Origin: Salipiger mangrovisoli
GTDB lineage: Bacteria > Pseudomonadota > Alphaproteobacteria > Rhodobacterales > Rhodobacteraceae
Direction of reading: 5' to 3'
Assembly (NCBI RefSeq): GCF_015223355.1
Contig: NZ_JADFFK010000032.1
Span: 1 to 45,487, forward strand
Length of the DNA stretch: 45,487 bases
The notes under the pieces are model-generated. The model was given only the letters and a program-made list of their open reading frames with translations. It made no database searches and had not been told where the DNA came from. A program made the translations under genes and the position numbers. Below are positions 8,917 through 17,594 of this stretch, piece after piece. Position 1 is the first letter of the stretch. Each line of letters starts with the position of its first letter.

Positions 8917-9500
8917 TGCTGGGTCGGCGGCGGAAGTTCAGGCTCGACAGCGAGCGCCTGATCCTGCGCCCGCCGCTCCATGGCGATTTCAACGCCTGGG
9001 TTGCGCTGCGGCTGCAGAGCAAGGACTACCTCACGCCCTGGGAACCTTCCTGGGCGGAGGATCACCTGTCGCGGCGTGCCTTCACCAACCGCGTCTACTG
9101 GGCACAGCGCTCGATCAACGCGGGCTCTGCCGTGCCGCTGTTCCTGGTGCGGCGCGAGGATCAGGTGCTGGTCGGGGCGATCACCCTCGACAACATCCGC
9201 CGTGGCCCGGCGCAGTCGGGCACGCTCGGCTACTGGACCGGGCAGCCCTTCGCCCGCTACGGCTACATGCGCGAGGCAATCGCAACGCTGGTGCACCATG
9301 CCTTCACCGCGATGGATCTCAGCCGCATCGAGGCGGCCTGCCTGCCCGAGAACGTCGCCTCGCGCGGGCTGCTGGAAAGCTCGGGCTTCAAGTACGAGGG
9401 CGTGGCGCAGAGCTATCTGCAAATCAACGGGCGCTGGCGCACCCATGTGCTCTACAGCGCGCTGCGGCTCGACCGGCGCGGCCGCACGCAGGTTGGCTGA
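8916..9500 (+). CDS. GNAT acetyltransferase (RimJ/RimL-like)
   Basis: A 194-residue GNAT-fold protein with the RimJ-type opening (SERLILRPPLHGDFNAW) and the acetyl-CoA region followed by EAACLPENVASRGLLESSGF, typical of enzymes that acetylate N-terminal amino groups of ribosomal or other proteins. The ATG overlaps the upstream peptidase stop by one base, so it is translated as part of the thrC-peptidase operon. The actual acceptor is not deducible. Confidence 0.9.
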   Translation: MLGRRRKFRLDSERLILRPPLHGDFNAWVALRLQSKDYLTPWEPSWAEDHLSRRAFTNRVYWAQRSINAGSAVPLFLVRREDQVLVGAITLDNIRRGPAQSGTLGYWTGQPFARYGYMREAIATLVHHAFTAMDLSRIEAACLPENVASRGLLESSGFKYEGVAQSYLQINGRWRTHVLYSALRLDRRGRTQVG

Positions 9501-9604
9501 TACGGCGGGGCCGCTTCGCGCGGCGCCCAAAGCTTACCCCACGTAAAGTTTAGCGCCGCTCTCGGCATTCCCGGATTAGGATTCCTTTCGAAAGGAGCCC
9601 TGCC

Positions 9605-10438
9605 ATGCCGCGTCCCACCCTCGCCTGCGCCGCCACGCTCTTGCCGCTGCTGGCTGCCCCGCTGCCCGCCGAGGCGCAGGAGCGCCGCGCGTCCCACTGC
9701 ATCGCCATCGCCGATGCCACTCCGGGGATCGGGTATCTGCAGAAGGCCGCATGGACAGATCCCGTCCCCGAGTTCTCGGTGCGCATCCAGTACCTGTCGC
9801 ACGCCTCGTTCCTGATCCAGACGCGCGGCGGGCTGGACGCTGTGACCGATTTCACCGGCTACATCGGCAACGTGCCGATGATCCCCGACATCGTGACGAT
9901 GAACCACGCCCATACCAGTCACTGGACCGCCAATCCGGACCCGGCGATTCCGCATGTCCTCGAGGGCTGGGGGCCCTTCGGCGAAGGCATCGAGCATCAC
10001 CTCGACCTCGGCGAGATGCTGGTGCGCAACGTCTCGACCGACATCCGCTCGGCCTATGGCGGCACCGAGACCCGGGGAAACTCGATCTTCGTCTTCGAGG
10101 TCGAAGGGCTTTGCATCGGCCACCTCGGCCACCTGCATCAGGAGCCGAGCGACGCGCAATACGCCGCGCTTGGCCGGATAGATGTGCTGATGGTGCCGGT
10201 GGACGGCGGCATGACCATGCCGCTCGAGGACATGGAGCGCGTTGTCGCACGGCTGCGCAGCTCGGTGATCCTGCCAATGCACTGGTTCTCGGGGGCCTCG
10301 CTGGAGCGGTTCATCGCCGATCTGTCCGGCACCTTCGCAATCGAGCGCCGCGACGGTTCCGAGCTGGTCCTCGGCCTCCGCGACCTGCCGCCGCGGCCGA
10401 CGGTGGTGGTTCTGCAGCCGCAATGGCTGGAGCAGTGA
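9605..10438 (+). CDS. Secreted metallo-beta-lactamase-fold hydrolase
   Basis: This 277-residue protein has a signal peptide (residues 1-23, ending AEA-QE) and an MBL-fold core resembling the UlaG group: IQYLSHASFLIQT, an MNHAHTSHW segment in place of the canonical HxHxDH, GHLGHLHQ, and a late ILPMHWF. Several metal-binding histidines are therefore present although the canonical aspartate is replaced. The substrate is unknown. An AAAGGAG ribosome binding site precedes the ATG. It stands alone, 104 bases after the acetyltransferase. Confidence 0.85.
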   Translation: MPRPTLACAATLLPLLAAPLPAEAQERRASHCIAIADATPGIGYLQKAAWTDPVPEFSVRIQYLSHASFLIQTRGGLDAVTDFTGYIGNVPMIPDIVTMNHAHTSHWTANPDPAIPHVLEGWGPFGEGIEHHLDLGEMLVRNVSTDIRSAYGGTETRGNSIFVFEVEGLCIGHLGHLHQEPSDAQYAALGRIDVLMVPVDGGMTMPLEDMERVVARLRSSVILPMHWFSGASLERFIADLSGTFAIERRDGSELVLGLRDLPPRPTVVVLQPQWLEQ

Positions 10439-10524
10439 CCGCGACCTTCTGGACCTTGTCCGCGCGCGCCGCCATGATGCCGCGGCGCCGCCCTGTCGCG
10501 GTGCCGTCAAAGGAGCCCCCCGCC

Positions 10525-10572
10525 ATGTCCCACGCCCTCCCCGCCCGTGCCAAGCGTGCCCCAGCATGCTGA
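10525..10572 (+). CDS. Putative 15-residue leader ORF overlapping gph
   Basis: A strong AAAGGAG lies 9 bases upstream of an ATG that opens a 15-residue ORF (MSHALPARAKRAPAC). Its stop TGA lies at 10570-10572, past the gph ATG at 10566, so the two frames overlap. gph itself has no recognisable ribosome binding site. This arrangement is typical of translational coupling. It is an inference; the peptide may have no function of its own. Confidence 0.4.
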   Translation: MSHALPARAKRAPAC

Positions 10573-11231
10573 AATCCGTCGTCTTCGACCTTGATGGCAC
10601 GCTGATCGACAGCGCCCCCGACCTGCACCGCGCCGCCAACGTCGTGCTGCGCAGCGAGGGCCTGCCCGAGATCAGCTTCGAGCAGGCGCGCAGCTTCATC
10701 GGCAAGGGCGCCTCGGTGCTCATCGCCCGCGTGGTCGAGGCCGTGGGGCTGCAGGGCGACCCGGACGCCCACCCGCGACTCCTGGCGAAGTTCATGCATG
10801 AATACGAGCGCGAACCGGCGCTGACCGTGCTTTACCCCGGTGTGATCGACGCGCTGGCGCGGCTCGAACTGCTTGGCTGTGCCATGGGGCTCTGCACCAA
10901 CAAGCCCGAGGCCCCGACCCATATCGCGCTGAAGCACTTCGGCCTCGACCGGCACCTGCGGGCGGTGGCCAGCGCCGACACGCTGCCGGTGCGCAAGCCT
11001 GACCCGGCACCGCTGATGAAGGTGATGCAGGACCTTGGCGGCCCCGGCCTCTACGTGGGCGACAGCGAGGTCGATGCCGAGACCGCCGACCGCGCCGGCC
11101 TGCCCTTTGCGCTCTTTACCGAGGGCTACCGGAAATCCCCGATCAGGGACCTGCCCCACGCCTATGCCTTCGATCACTGGGACCAGCTGCCCGGCATCGT
11201 GGCGCAGCATTTCGGCGCTCTGGAAGCCTGA
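10566..11231 (+). CDS. gph: HAD phosphatase, phosphoglycolate phosphatase-like
   Basis: This 221-residue HAD enzyme probably removes phosphate from 2-phosphoglycolate, a by-product of DNA repair or photorespiration. Motif I is FDLDGTLIDS (nucleophile D8, acid D10), motif II is LCTNKP, and motif III/IV are RKPDP and VGDSEVDAETA. These match bacterial Gph closely, but related HAD enzymes act on other small phosphates. Its start overlaps a short leader ORF that carries the only good ribosome binding site. It converges on the methyltransferase gene. Confidence 0.85.
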   Translation: MLKSVVFDLDGTLIDSAPDLHRAANVVLRSEGLPEISFEQARSFIGKGASVLIARVVEAVGLQGDPDAHPRLLAKFMHEYEREPALTVLYPGVIDALARLELLGCAMGLCTNKPEAPTHIALKHFGLDRHLRAVASADTLPVRKPDPAPLMKVMQDLGGPGLYVGDSEVDAETADRAGLPFALFTEGYRKSPIRDLPHAYAFDHWDQLPGIVAQHFGALEA

Positions 11232-11243
11232 AACGAAGGGCGC

Positions 11244-11837
11244 TCAGCGCTTGACGGCGATCAGGTCGATCAGCGCCGAGCGCCCGACGTGGCCCCGGCC
11301 CTCGCGGATGTCGAGTTCGTAGTCCTCGATCACCTGCACCTGCATGTCGGCAAAGGCCTTGCGCAGCATCCCGGCGGTATAGAGGTTTTCGGCCACCCCC
11401 GGCCCGCCGGTGCCAAATTGCAGTTGCCGGGGCGTGTAGCCGTGCAACAGCAGCACGCCACCGGGCTTCAGCGCCTGTTTCATCTTGTCGAAGAGCATCG
11501 CCCGGCCCTCTGGCCCGACGAACTGGATGAAGATGCCGACCACCAGATGGAACTCGGCGACGGGCCAATCCCAGTCGAAGACATCCTGCACCGAATACTC
11601 CACCTCGACCCCGCGCCCCGCGGCCAGCCGCCGCGCCTTGTCCACTGCCGCGGCCGCGCCATCGAAGGCAGTGACCTTGAGACCCTGCTGCGCCAGATAA
11701 ACCGAGTTGCGCCCCTCTCCATCGGCGACGCAGAGCGTTTTGGCGCCGGGTTTCAACCAGTGGTTCCTGCGGATCAGAACCCCCGAAGGCTCGGTTCCGT
11801 ATACGTAATCCTCGACGGCATATCGTTCGTCCCACAT
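11244..11837 (-). CDS. Class I SAM-dependent methyltransferase (TehB-like)
   Basis: A 197-residue methyltransferase with motif I TLCVADGEGRNSVYLA and a late motif LKPGGVLLLHGYTP. It resembles small thiol or tellurite methyltransferases of the TehB group, but the substrate cannot be read from sequence. The start is set at 11837 because AGGAG lies 8 bases upstream of this ATG and MWDERYA is the normal start of the family. Upstream in-frame ATGs would add an unrelated extension. It diverges from the ynjB-like gene over a 178-base gap. Confidence 0.87.
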   Translation of the reverse strand: MWDERYAVEDYVYGTEPSGVLIRRNHWLKPGAKTLCVADGEGRNSVYLAQQGLKVTAFDGAAAAVDKARRLAAGRGVEVEYSVQDVFDWDWPVAEFHLVVGIFIQFVGPEGRAMLFDKMKQALKPGGVLLLHGYTPRQLQFGTGGPGVAENLYTAGMLRKAFADMQVQVIEDYELDIREGRGHVGRSALIDLIAVKR

Positions 11838-12015
11838 GGGCGATGCTCCTGGAAAATACATACGTTTCAGATAGAAAAGCGCCCGAAGGCGGCAAGCATG
11901 CTGCAATCATTCACACCCTTTTGTCATTGACCCCAGGGCGCCGCGCTTGCGAAAACATGACACCATATAGCACGAAAGCGCCGCAGGTCGCGGCACAGCA
12001 GGAAAGATCCGCGCA

Positions 12016-13248
12016 ATGATCCGCCGCCCGATGCGCAACTGGCTGCCGCTTGGCCTCGCCGCCGCCCTATCCGTCACAACTCCGACCCTTGCCTTCGCCG
12101 AAGCGGATCCCGCCGACTGGGATGCCGTGACCGCCGAGGCCAGGGGCCAGATCGTCTACTGGAACGCCTGGGGCGGGGCCGAGAACGTCAACGCCTTCAT
12201 CGGCTGGATCGGCGATCTGGCGCAGGACGAATATGGCGTGACGCTGGAACACGTGAAGCTCTCGGACACCGCCGAGGCCGTGAGCCGGGTGCTGGCCGAG
12301 AAGAGCGCCGGCAAGGACGCGGGCGGGGCGATCGACCTCATCTGGATCAACGGCGAGAATTTCGCGGCGATGAAGCGGCAGGGGCTGCTCTTCGGCCCGT
12401 GGTCCGAGGACCTGCCGAACTGGCGGCTGACCGACCCCGAGGCCAATGCCGCGCTGACCGCCGATTTCACCGTCCCGACCGAGGGGCTCGAAAGCCCCTG
12501 GGGCATGGCGCAGCTGGTGTTCTACTTTGACACCGCCCGCCTGCCCGAGCCGCCGCGCAGCATGGCGGCGCTGGCGGGCTGGGCCGCCGCCAACCCCGGC
12601 CGCTTCACCTACCCGCAGCCGCCCGACTTCCTCGGCTCGACCTTCCTCAAGCAGGCGCTGATCGAACTGACGCCCGATCCCGAGGTGCTGTCCGCCCCGG
12701 TTGACGAGGCCGATTACGCCGCCGCCACGGCCCCGCTCTGGGACTGGCTCGACGCCCTGACGCCCAACCTCTGGCGACAGGGCCGGGCCTACCCCCAGAA
12801 CGCCCAGCGGATGATCCAGCTGGTGGCCGACAACGAGATCGACATCGGCTTCGAGTTCAACCCCAACGCCGCCTCCAACGCGATCGCGAATTTCCAGCTG
12901 CCCGACAGCGTGCGCAGCTTCGTGCTCGAGGGCGGCTCGCTGGGCAATGCCAGCTTCGTCGCCATCCCCTACAACGCCAATGCCAAGGCAGCGGCCATGG
13001 TGATCGCCAACCTGCTGCTCTCGCCCGAAGCCCAGGCACGCATGGCCAGTCCCGACGAGCTCGGCTTCGGCACGGTGCTGGCGATGGACCGGCTCTCGGA
13101 CGATCAGGTGCGGATCTTCGACGAGATCCCCGTGGGCATCGCCACGCTCACCCCCGAGGAACTCGGCCCGACCCTGCCCGAGCCGCACCCGTCGTGGATG
13201 GAACGGCTCGAAGAGGACTGGACCGCACGCTACGGCGCGGCCCGCTGA
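12016..13248 (+). CDS. ynjB: ABC transporter substrate-binding protein, YnjB type
   Basis: A 410-residue periplasmic binding protein with a signal peptide (about residues 1-29). The sequence GQIVYWNAWGGAENVNAFIGW and the IDLIWINGENFAAMK block are diagnostic of the YnjB family. Its substrate is not established; the family has been linked by similarity to thiamine importers. It is followed with no gap by the permease gene and then the ATPase gene, forming a complete importer. Confidence 0.92.
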   Translation: MIRRPMRNWLPLGLAAALSVTTPTLAFAEADPADWDAVTAEARGQIVYWNAWGGAENVNAFIGWIGDLAQDEYGVTLEHVKLSDTAEAVSRVLAEKSAGKDAGGAIDLIWINGENFAAMKRQGLLFGPWSEDLPNWRLTDPEANAALTADFTVPTEGLESPWGMAQLVFYFDTARLPEPPRSMAALAGWAAANPGRFTYPQPPDFLGSTFLKQALIELTPDPEVLSAPVDEADYAAATAPLWDWLDALTPNLWRQGRAYPQNAQRMIQLVADNEIDIGFEFNPNAASNAIANFQLPDSVRSFVLEGGSLGNASFVAIPYNANAKAAAMVIANLLLSPEAQARMASPDELGFGTVLAMDRLSDDQVRIFDEIPVGIATLTPEELGPTLPEPHPSWMERLEEDWTARYGAAR

Positions 13249-14937
13249 GTGGCACTTTCGCTGACCCGCGCCGCGCCCGCGCTCACGCTGCTGGCGCTGC
13301 TCGGACCGGTGGCGGCGGGGCTGGCGGGGACGCTCGCCCCCGCCTTCGGCCTGATGCCGGCGCTTGGCGGGTCAGAGATCAGCCTTGCCCCGTTCCGCGA
13401 CCTGTTGGACTGGCCGGGGCTGCCCCGCGCCGTGACCCTCTCGCTCTTCACCGGTCTCGCGGCGACCTTTCTCTCGCTGGCGCTGACGTTGCTGATCTGC
13501 GCCGGATGGCAGGGCACGCGGGCGTTTGCAGCGCTCGAACGGGTGCTTTCGCCTCTGCTCTCGGTGCCCCATGCCGCCGCCGCATTCGGGCTGGCCTTCC
13601 TCATCGCGCCCTCGGGCTGGATCGCCCGGCTGATCGCCCTGCCGCTTGACTGGGAGCGCCCGCCAGACCTGCTGATCGTGCAGGACCCCTGGGGCCTGTC
13701 GCTGATCGCCGGGCTGGTGGTGAAGGAGATGCCCTTCCTGCTGCTGATGAGCCTCGCGGCCCTGCCCGCGCTGCGCCCGGCGCAGAGCCTCGCCACGGCG
13801 CAGGCGCTCGGCTACGGGCGCGTGACGGCCTGGGCCAAGGTCATCCTGCCGCGCCTCTACCCGCAGATTCGCCTGCCGGTCTACGCGGTGCTGGCCTTCT
13901 CCATCTCTGTGGTGGACGTGGCGATGATCCTCGGCCCGGGCACCCCTCCGCCGCTGGCGGTGCAGGTGCTGAAATGGATGAACGATCCCGACCTCGCGAT
14001 GCGGTTCCGCGCCGCCGCCGGAGCTCTCCTGCTGCTGGCGCTCACCGTGACGGCGCTGCTGCTCTGGCGTGCCGGCGAGGGACTCTCGGCCCGCCTCGCG
14101 TCGCGCTGGCTGGTGGCCGGGGGCCGCGGCCGCGCCGACCGGGCGCTGCGCCGCACCGGCCTCGGCCTTGGTGCGCTTTCGGCGGCGCTGGTGCTGCTCG
14201 GTCTTGCCGGGCTGGCGGTCTGGTCACTCGCGGGTCTCTGGCGCTTTCCCGACCTCATGCCGCAGGGCTGGACGATGCGCAGCTGGATGCGCCATGGCAC
14301 CGAACTTCTGGCGCTCTTCGGGCGCACGCTGCTGATCGCCGCCACCGCTTCCGGCCTCGCCATGATGCTGACCACCGCGTGCCTCGAGGCCGAGCAGCGG
14401 TACGGGCTCCGCCCCGGCACGCGGGCGCTCTGGCTGCTCTACCTGCCGCTTCTGGTGCCGCAGATCGCCTTCCTGCCCGGCCTTCAGGTGGCCGCGCTGC
14501 TGACCGGCATCGACGGCACCTTCGGCGCGGTGATCGCGGTGCATGTTGTCTTCGTGCTGCCCTATGCCTTCCTGTCGCTGTCGGATCCCTACCGCGCGCT
14601 CGACCCGCGCTACGCCATCGTCGCCCAGGCGCTCGGCAAGGGGCAAAGCGCCACCTTCTGGCGCATCCGGCTGCCGATGCTGCTGCGTCCCTGGCTGACC
14701 GCCGCCGCGGTCAGCGCCGCGGTCAGCGTTGGGCAGTATCTGCCGACTCTGCTGATCGGCGGCGGCCGCGTCCCGACACTGACCACCGAGGCGCTGGCCC
14801 TCGCCTCGGGCGGCGACCGGCGGGTGATCGGCGTGACCGCGCTGGCGCAGACCGCCGCCGCCTTCCTTCCCTTCGCCCTGGCGCTGCTGATCCCGGCGCT
14901 GGCCTGGCGCAACCGGCGGGGGATGCGCCATGGCTGA
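13249..14937 (+). CDS. ynjC: ABC transporter permease, YnjC type (double domain)
   Basis: This 562-residue membrane protein carries two fused permease domains (roughly residues 1-270 and 290-562), so a single gene supplies both halves of the channel, as in YnjC. Each half has an EAA-type loop; the second reads AIVAQALGKGQSATFWRIRLPM. The start is a GTG directly after the ynjB stop. Its end overlaps the ATPase gene by 8 bases. Confidence 0.91.
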   Translation: MALSLTRAAPALTLLALLGPVAAGLAGTLAPAFGLMPALGGSEISLAPFRDLLDWPGLPRAVTLSLFTGLAATFLSLALTLLICAGWQGTRAFAALERVLSPLLSVPHAAAAFGLAFLIAPSGWIARLIALPLDWERPPDLLIVQDPWGLSLIAGLVVKEMPFLLLMSLAALPALRPAQSLATAQALGYGRVTAWAKVILPRLYPQIRLPVYAVLAFSISVVDVAMILGPGTPPPLAVQVLKWMNDPDLAMRFRAAAGALLLLALTVTALLLWRAGEGLSARLASRWLVAGGRGRADRALRRTGLGLGALSAALVLLGLAGLAVWSLAGLWRFPDLMPQGWTMRSWMRHGTELLALFGRTLLIAATASGLAMMLTTACLEAEQRYGLRPGTRALWLLYLPLLVPQIAFLPGLQVAALLTGIDGTFGAVIAVHVVFVLPYAFLSLSDPYRALDPRYAIVAQALGKGQSATFWRIRLPMLLRPWLTAAAVSAAVSVGQYLPTLLIGGGRVPTLTTEALALASGGDRRVIGVTALAQTAAAFLPFALALLIPALAWRNRRGMRHG

Positions 14938-15562
14938 GGGACTCCGCTTTGACGAGCTGCGCATCGCACACCGCGGCGCGCCCATGCTGACGCTCGACGC
15001 GCGCGTCGCACCCGGCGAGGTGCTGACCGTCATGGGCCCTTCGGGCTCGGGCAAGTCCACCCTGCTCTCGGCGATCATCGGCACGCTGGCCCCCGGCTTC
15101 GCCCTGACCGGGCGCATCACCCTCGATGGCACCGAAATCACCCGCCTGCCGCCCGAGCGCCGCCGCGTCGGCATCCTGTTCCAGGACGAGCTTCTGTTTC
15201 CGCATCTCTCGGTCGGCGGCAACCTCGGCTTCGCCCTGCCTGCCCGCCTGCGCGGCCGGGCGCGGCGCGAGCGGATCGACGCGGCGCTGCGCGACATCGG
15301 TCTCGAGGGCTTCGCCCCGCGCGACCCCGCCACGCTCTCGGGCGGTCAAAAGGCGCGTATCGCCTTGATGCGGATGCTGCTGGCGGAGCCGCGCGCGCTG
15401 CTGCTCGACGAGCCCTTCTCCCGGCTCGACGCGGCGCGGCGGGGGCAGATTCGCGCCCTGGTCTTCGAGCGGGCGCGGGCGCAGGGACTGCCGGTGCTGC
15501 TGGTGACCCACGACCCCGAGGATGCCGAGGCCGCTGGCGGCCGCGTGATCACGCTCGGCTGA
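14930..15562 (+). CDS. ynjD: ABC transporter ATP-binding protein, YnjD type
   Basis: A 210-residue ABC ATPase that powers the YnjBC importer. Walker A is GPSGSGKST, the signature is LSGGQKAR, and Walker B is LLLDEPFSRLD, followed by the H-loop VTHDPEDA. The short length, without a C-terminal regulatory domain, fits YnjD. The gene overlaps the permease gene. The xylulokinase gene follows after 71 bases with its own ribosome binding site and may be cotranscribed. Confidence 0.92.
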   Translation: MAEGLRFDELRIAHRGAPMLTLDARVAPGEVLTVMGPSGSGKSTLLSAIIGTLAPGFALTGRITLDGTEITRLPPERRRVGILFQDELLFPHLSVGGNLGFALPARLRGRARRERIDAALRDIGLEGFAPRDPATLSGGQKARIALMRMLLAEPRALLLDEPFSRLDAARRGQIRALVFERARAQGLPVLLVTHDPEDAEAAGGRVITLG

Positions 15563-15633
15563 CTATCGCTTGCGGCCCGCGCAGATCCGCGAAATGGTCG
15601 GCACGGGACCGGGGATCCGGAAGGAGACTGACC

Positions 15634-17088
15634 TTGGAAATCGGACTGGACCTAGGCACGAGCTCGGTGATCGGCCTGCTGTGCGAGGCGGGGCTCCCGC
15701 GCGCCGAGGCGCGGCGGCCACTGACCACCGCCTCGCCGACACCCTACGCCTCCGAACAGCACCCCGAGGATTGGTGGCAAGCGGCCCGCGCCGTTCTGGC
15801 CGAATTGGTCTCCGGGCTGCCTGAGGGCCGGCGCAAGGCGATCACCAGCATCGGCCTCTCGGGGCAGATGCACGGCGCGGTGCTGCTCGACAGCGCGGGC
15901 GCGGTTCTGCGCCCGGCGATGCTTTGGAACGACGGCCGCGCCCACGCCGAATGCGCCGTGCTGCGCGCGGCCCTGCCAGGTATCGGAACGCTGGCCGGCG
16001 TGCCGCCCCTGCCCGGCTTCACCGCCCCGAAGCTGCTCTGGCTGTCCAGCCACGAACCGCGCACCCACGCCCGCATTGCCCACATCCTGCTGCCCAAGGA
16101 CTACCTCGGCTTTCGCCTGCATGGCGGCCTCGTCACAGACCCTTCGGATGCCGCCGGGACGCTCTGGTTCGATCAGGCCGGGCGGGGCTGGTCGGGCGCG
16201 CTCTGCGCCGCCTCCGCCACCGATCCCGCCTGGCTTCCGACGGTGCAGGACGGCAGTGCGCCCGCGGGGCGGATCCTGCCCGAGCTGGCCGACGAACTGG
16301 GCCTTTCCCGCAAGGTGCAGATCATCACCGGGGGCGGCGACGCGGCCACCGGCGCGGTCGCCGTCGGCGCGACCGAGGACGGCACAGGGCTCATCTCGCT
16401 TGGCACCTCGGCGCAGCTTCTGCTCGCCGGCACCGCCTATCGCCCCAACCCCGACGCCTTCGTGCATGCCTTCGCCCACACCCTGCCCGAGCGCTGGTAC
16501 CAGATGGCCGCGATGCTGAACGGCGCGCGCCCGCTTGCCTGGTTTGCCGGGATCGCCGGCTCGGAGATCGGCACGCTGCTGCGCGAGGCGGCGGAGGTGC
16601 CCGAGACCCGCGTCCCGCTCTTTCTGCCCTACCTGACCGGCGAGCGCAGCCCGCACGGCGATCCGCATATTCGTGGCGGCTTCTTCGGGCTGGAGGACAG
16701 CACCACCCGCGCCGCGATGATGCGCGCGGTGGTCGAGGCGGTGGCCTTCTGCTTCGCCGACGCGGTCGAGAGCTTCGGTCCCGCCGCGCGGGGGCTTGCG
16801 CCTTTGCCGGCGCTCGGGGGCGGCGCGCAGAGCGACCTGCTGCTGCGCGCCGTCGCCGATGCCAGCGGGCTGACGCTCTTCCGACCCGAGGGCGCGACCA
16901 GCGGCCCCTCGCTCGGTGCGGCGAAGCTCGCCGCCCTCGCCGCCGGGACGCTGGGACGCAGCGATCTCGCAAGGCGCCCCGAGACATGCGAGCTTTTCAG
17001 CCCAAGCCCGTCCACGGCGATGCAGGAGCGCCTCGGATCCTGGCGCGCGCTCTACCGCGCGGTCAAGCCGTTGGTGCAGCCGCGCTGA
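15634..17088 (+). CDS. xylB: Xylulokinase (FGGY family)
   Basis: Xylulokinase phosphorylates D-xylulose at C5 for the pentose phosphate pathway; E. coli XylB can also phosphorylate 1-deoxy-D-xylulose. This 484-residue protein has the N-terminal phosphate loop LDLGTSSVIGL, the xylulokinase-type GLSGQMHGAVLLD, and the C-terminal ALGGGAQSDLL. The TTG start is preceded by AAGGAG 7 bases upstream. No xylose isomerase or xylitol dehydrogenase is beside it; its neighbour is the YnjBCD-type importer. It abuts the SRPBCC gene tail to tail. Confidence 0.92.
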   Translation: MEIGLDLGTSSVIGLLCEAGLPRAEARRPLTTASPTPYASEQHPEDWWQAARAVLAELVSGLPEGRRKAITSIGLSGQMHGAVLLDSAGAVLRPAMLWNDGRAHAECAVLRAALPGIGTLAGVPPLPGFTAPKLLWLSSHEPRTHARIAHILLPKDYLGFRLHGGLVTDPSDAAGTLWFDQAGRGWSGALCAASATDPAWLPTVQDGSAPAGRILPELADELGLSRKVQIITGGGDAATGAVAVGATEDGTGLISLGTSAQLLLAGTAYRPNPDAFVHAFAHTLPERWYQMAAMLNGARPLAWFAGIAGSEIGTLLREAAEVPETRVPLFLPYLTGERSPHGDPHIRGGFFGLEDSTTRAAMMRAVVEAVAFCFADAVESFGPAARGLAPLPALGGGAQSDLLLRAVADASGLTLFRPEGATSGPSLGAAKLAALAAGTLGRSDLARRPETCELFSPSPSTAMQERLGSWRALYRAVKPLVQPR

Positions 17089-17547
17089 TCAGGCGCGCTT
17101 CAACCGGTCCTCGATCGTCTGCGCATACTCGGCCATGCGCACCCGGAACTTCTTTTCCAGGTTGGCACGCGCCAGTTTCAGCGACTGCACCATCAGCCGG
17201 GCCGAAAGCGTCTTCGGCTTCAGCTCGAGCGCCATCGCCACCCGCGTGCGGCTGCGCGACAGCGCCACGAACTCGATCCGCGTCAGCACCTCGAGCCCGT
17301 CGGTCACGCTGCGGTAGACTAGGAGGTTCGGCGCGTCTTCCTCGACCAGGGTTATGTCCGCCGCCCGCGCCTTGCCGCGGAAGGCGAAGACCGCGTGCCA
17401 GGCATGGCTGCCCTCGCCCGCCGGCGAGATCCGGCGCAGCTCGATCCCGCGCCGCATGATCTGCCGCTCGAGATGCTCGAAATTGGTCGCCTCCGCGTAG
17501 ACGCGATCGACCGGAACCTCGATGTCTTCCTTGGTGGAGATGTCCAT
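17089..17547 (-). CDS. SRPBCC domain protein of unknown function
   Basis: A 152-residue protein with the START/SRPBCC (Bet v1-like) fold signature: an opening beta strand (KEDIEVPVDRVYAEATNFEHLERQI) and a long C-terminal amphipathic helix. Such proteins bind lipids or other hydrophobic ligands. No specific ligand or partner is suggested by the sequence. It lies immediately downstream of nudC on the same strand (47-base gap) and may be cotranscribed with it in the order nudC, then this gene being transcribed separately or upstream by position; in fact this gene is upstream-oriented towards xylB and its start faces nudC's end. Confidence 0.8.
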   Translation of the reverse strand: MDISTKEDIEVPVDRVYAEATNFEHLERQIMRRGIELRRISPAGEGSHAWHAVFAFRGKARAADITLVEEDAPNLLVYRSVTDGLEVLTRIEFVALSRSRTRVAMALELKPKTLSARLMVQSLKLARANLEKKFRVRMAEYAQTIEDRLKRA

Positions 17548-17594
17548 TGCCTGTCTCGTTTGCCCGCTTTTACTTTTTACCGCCGCATCTTGGC

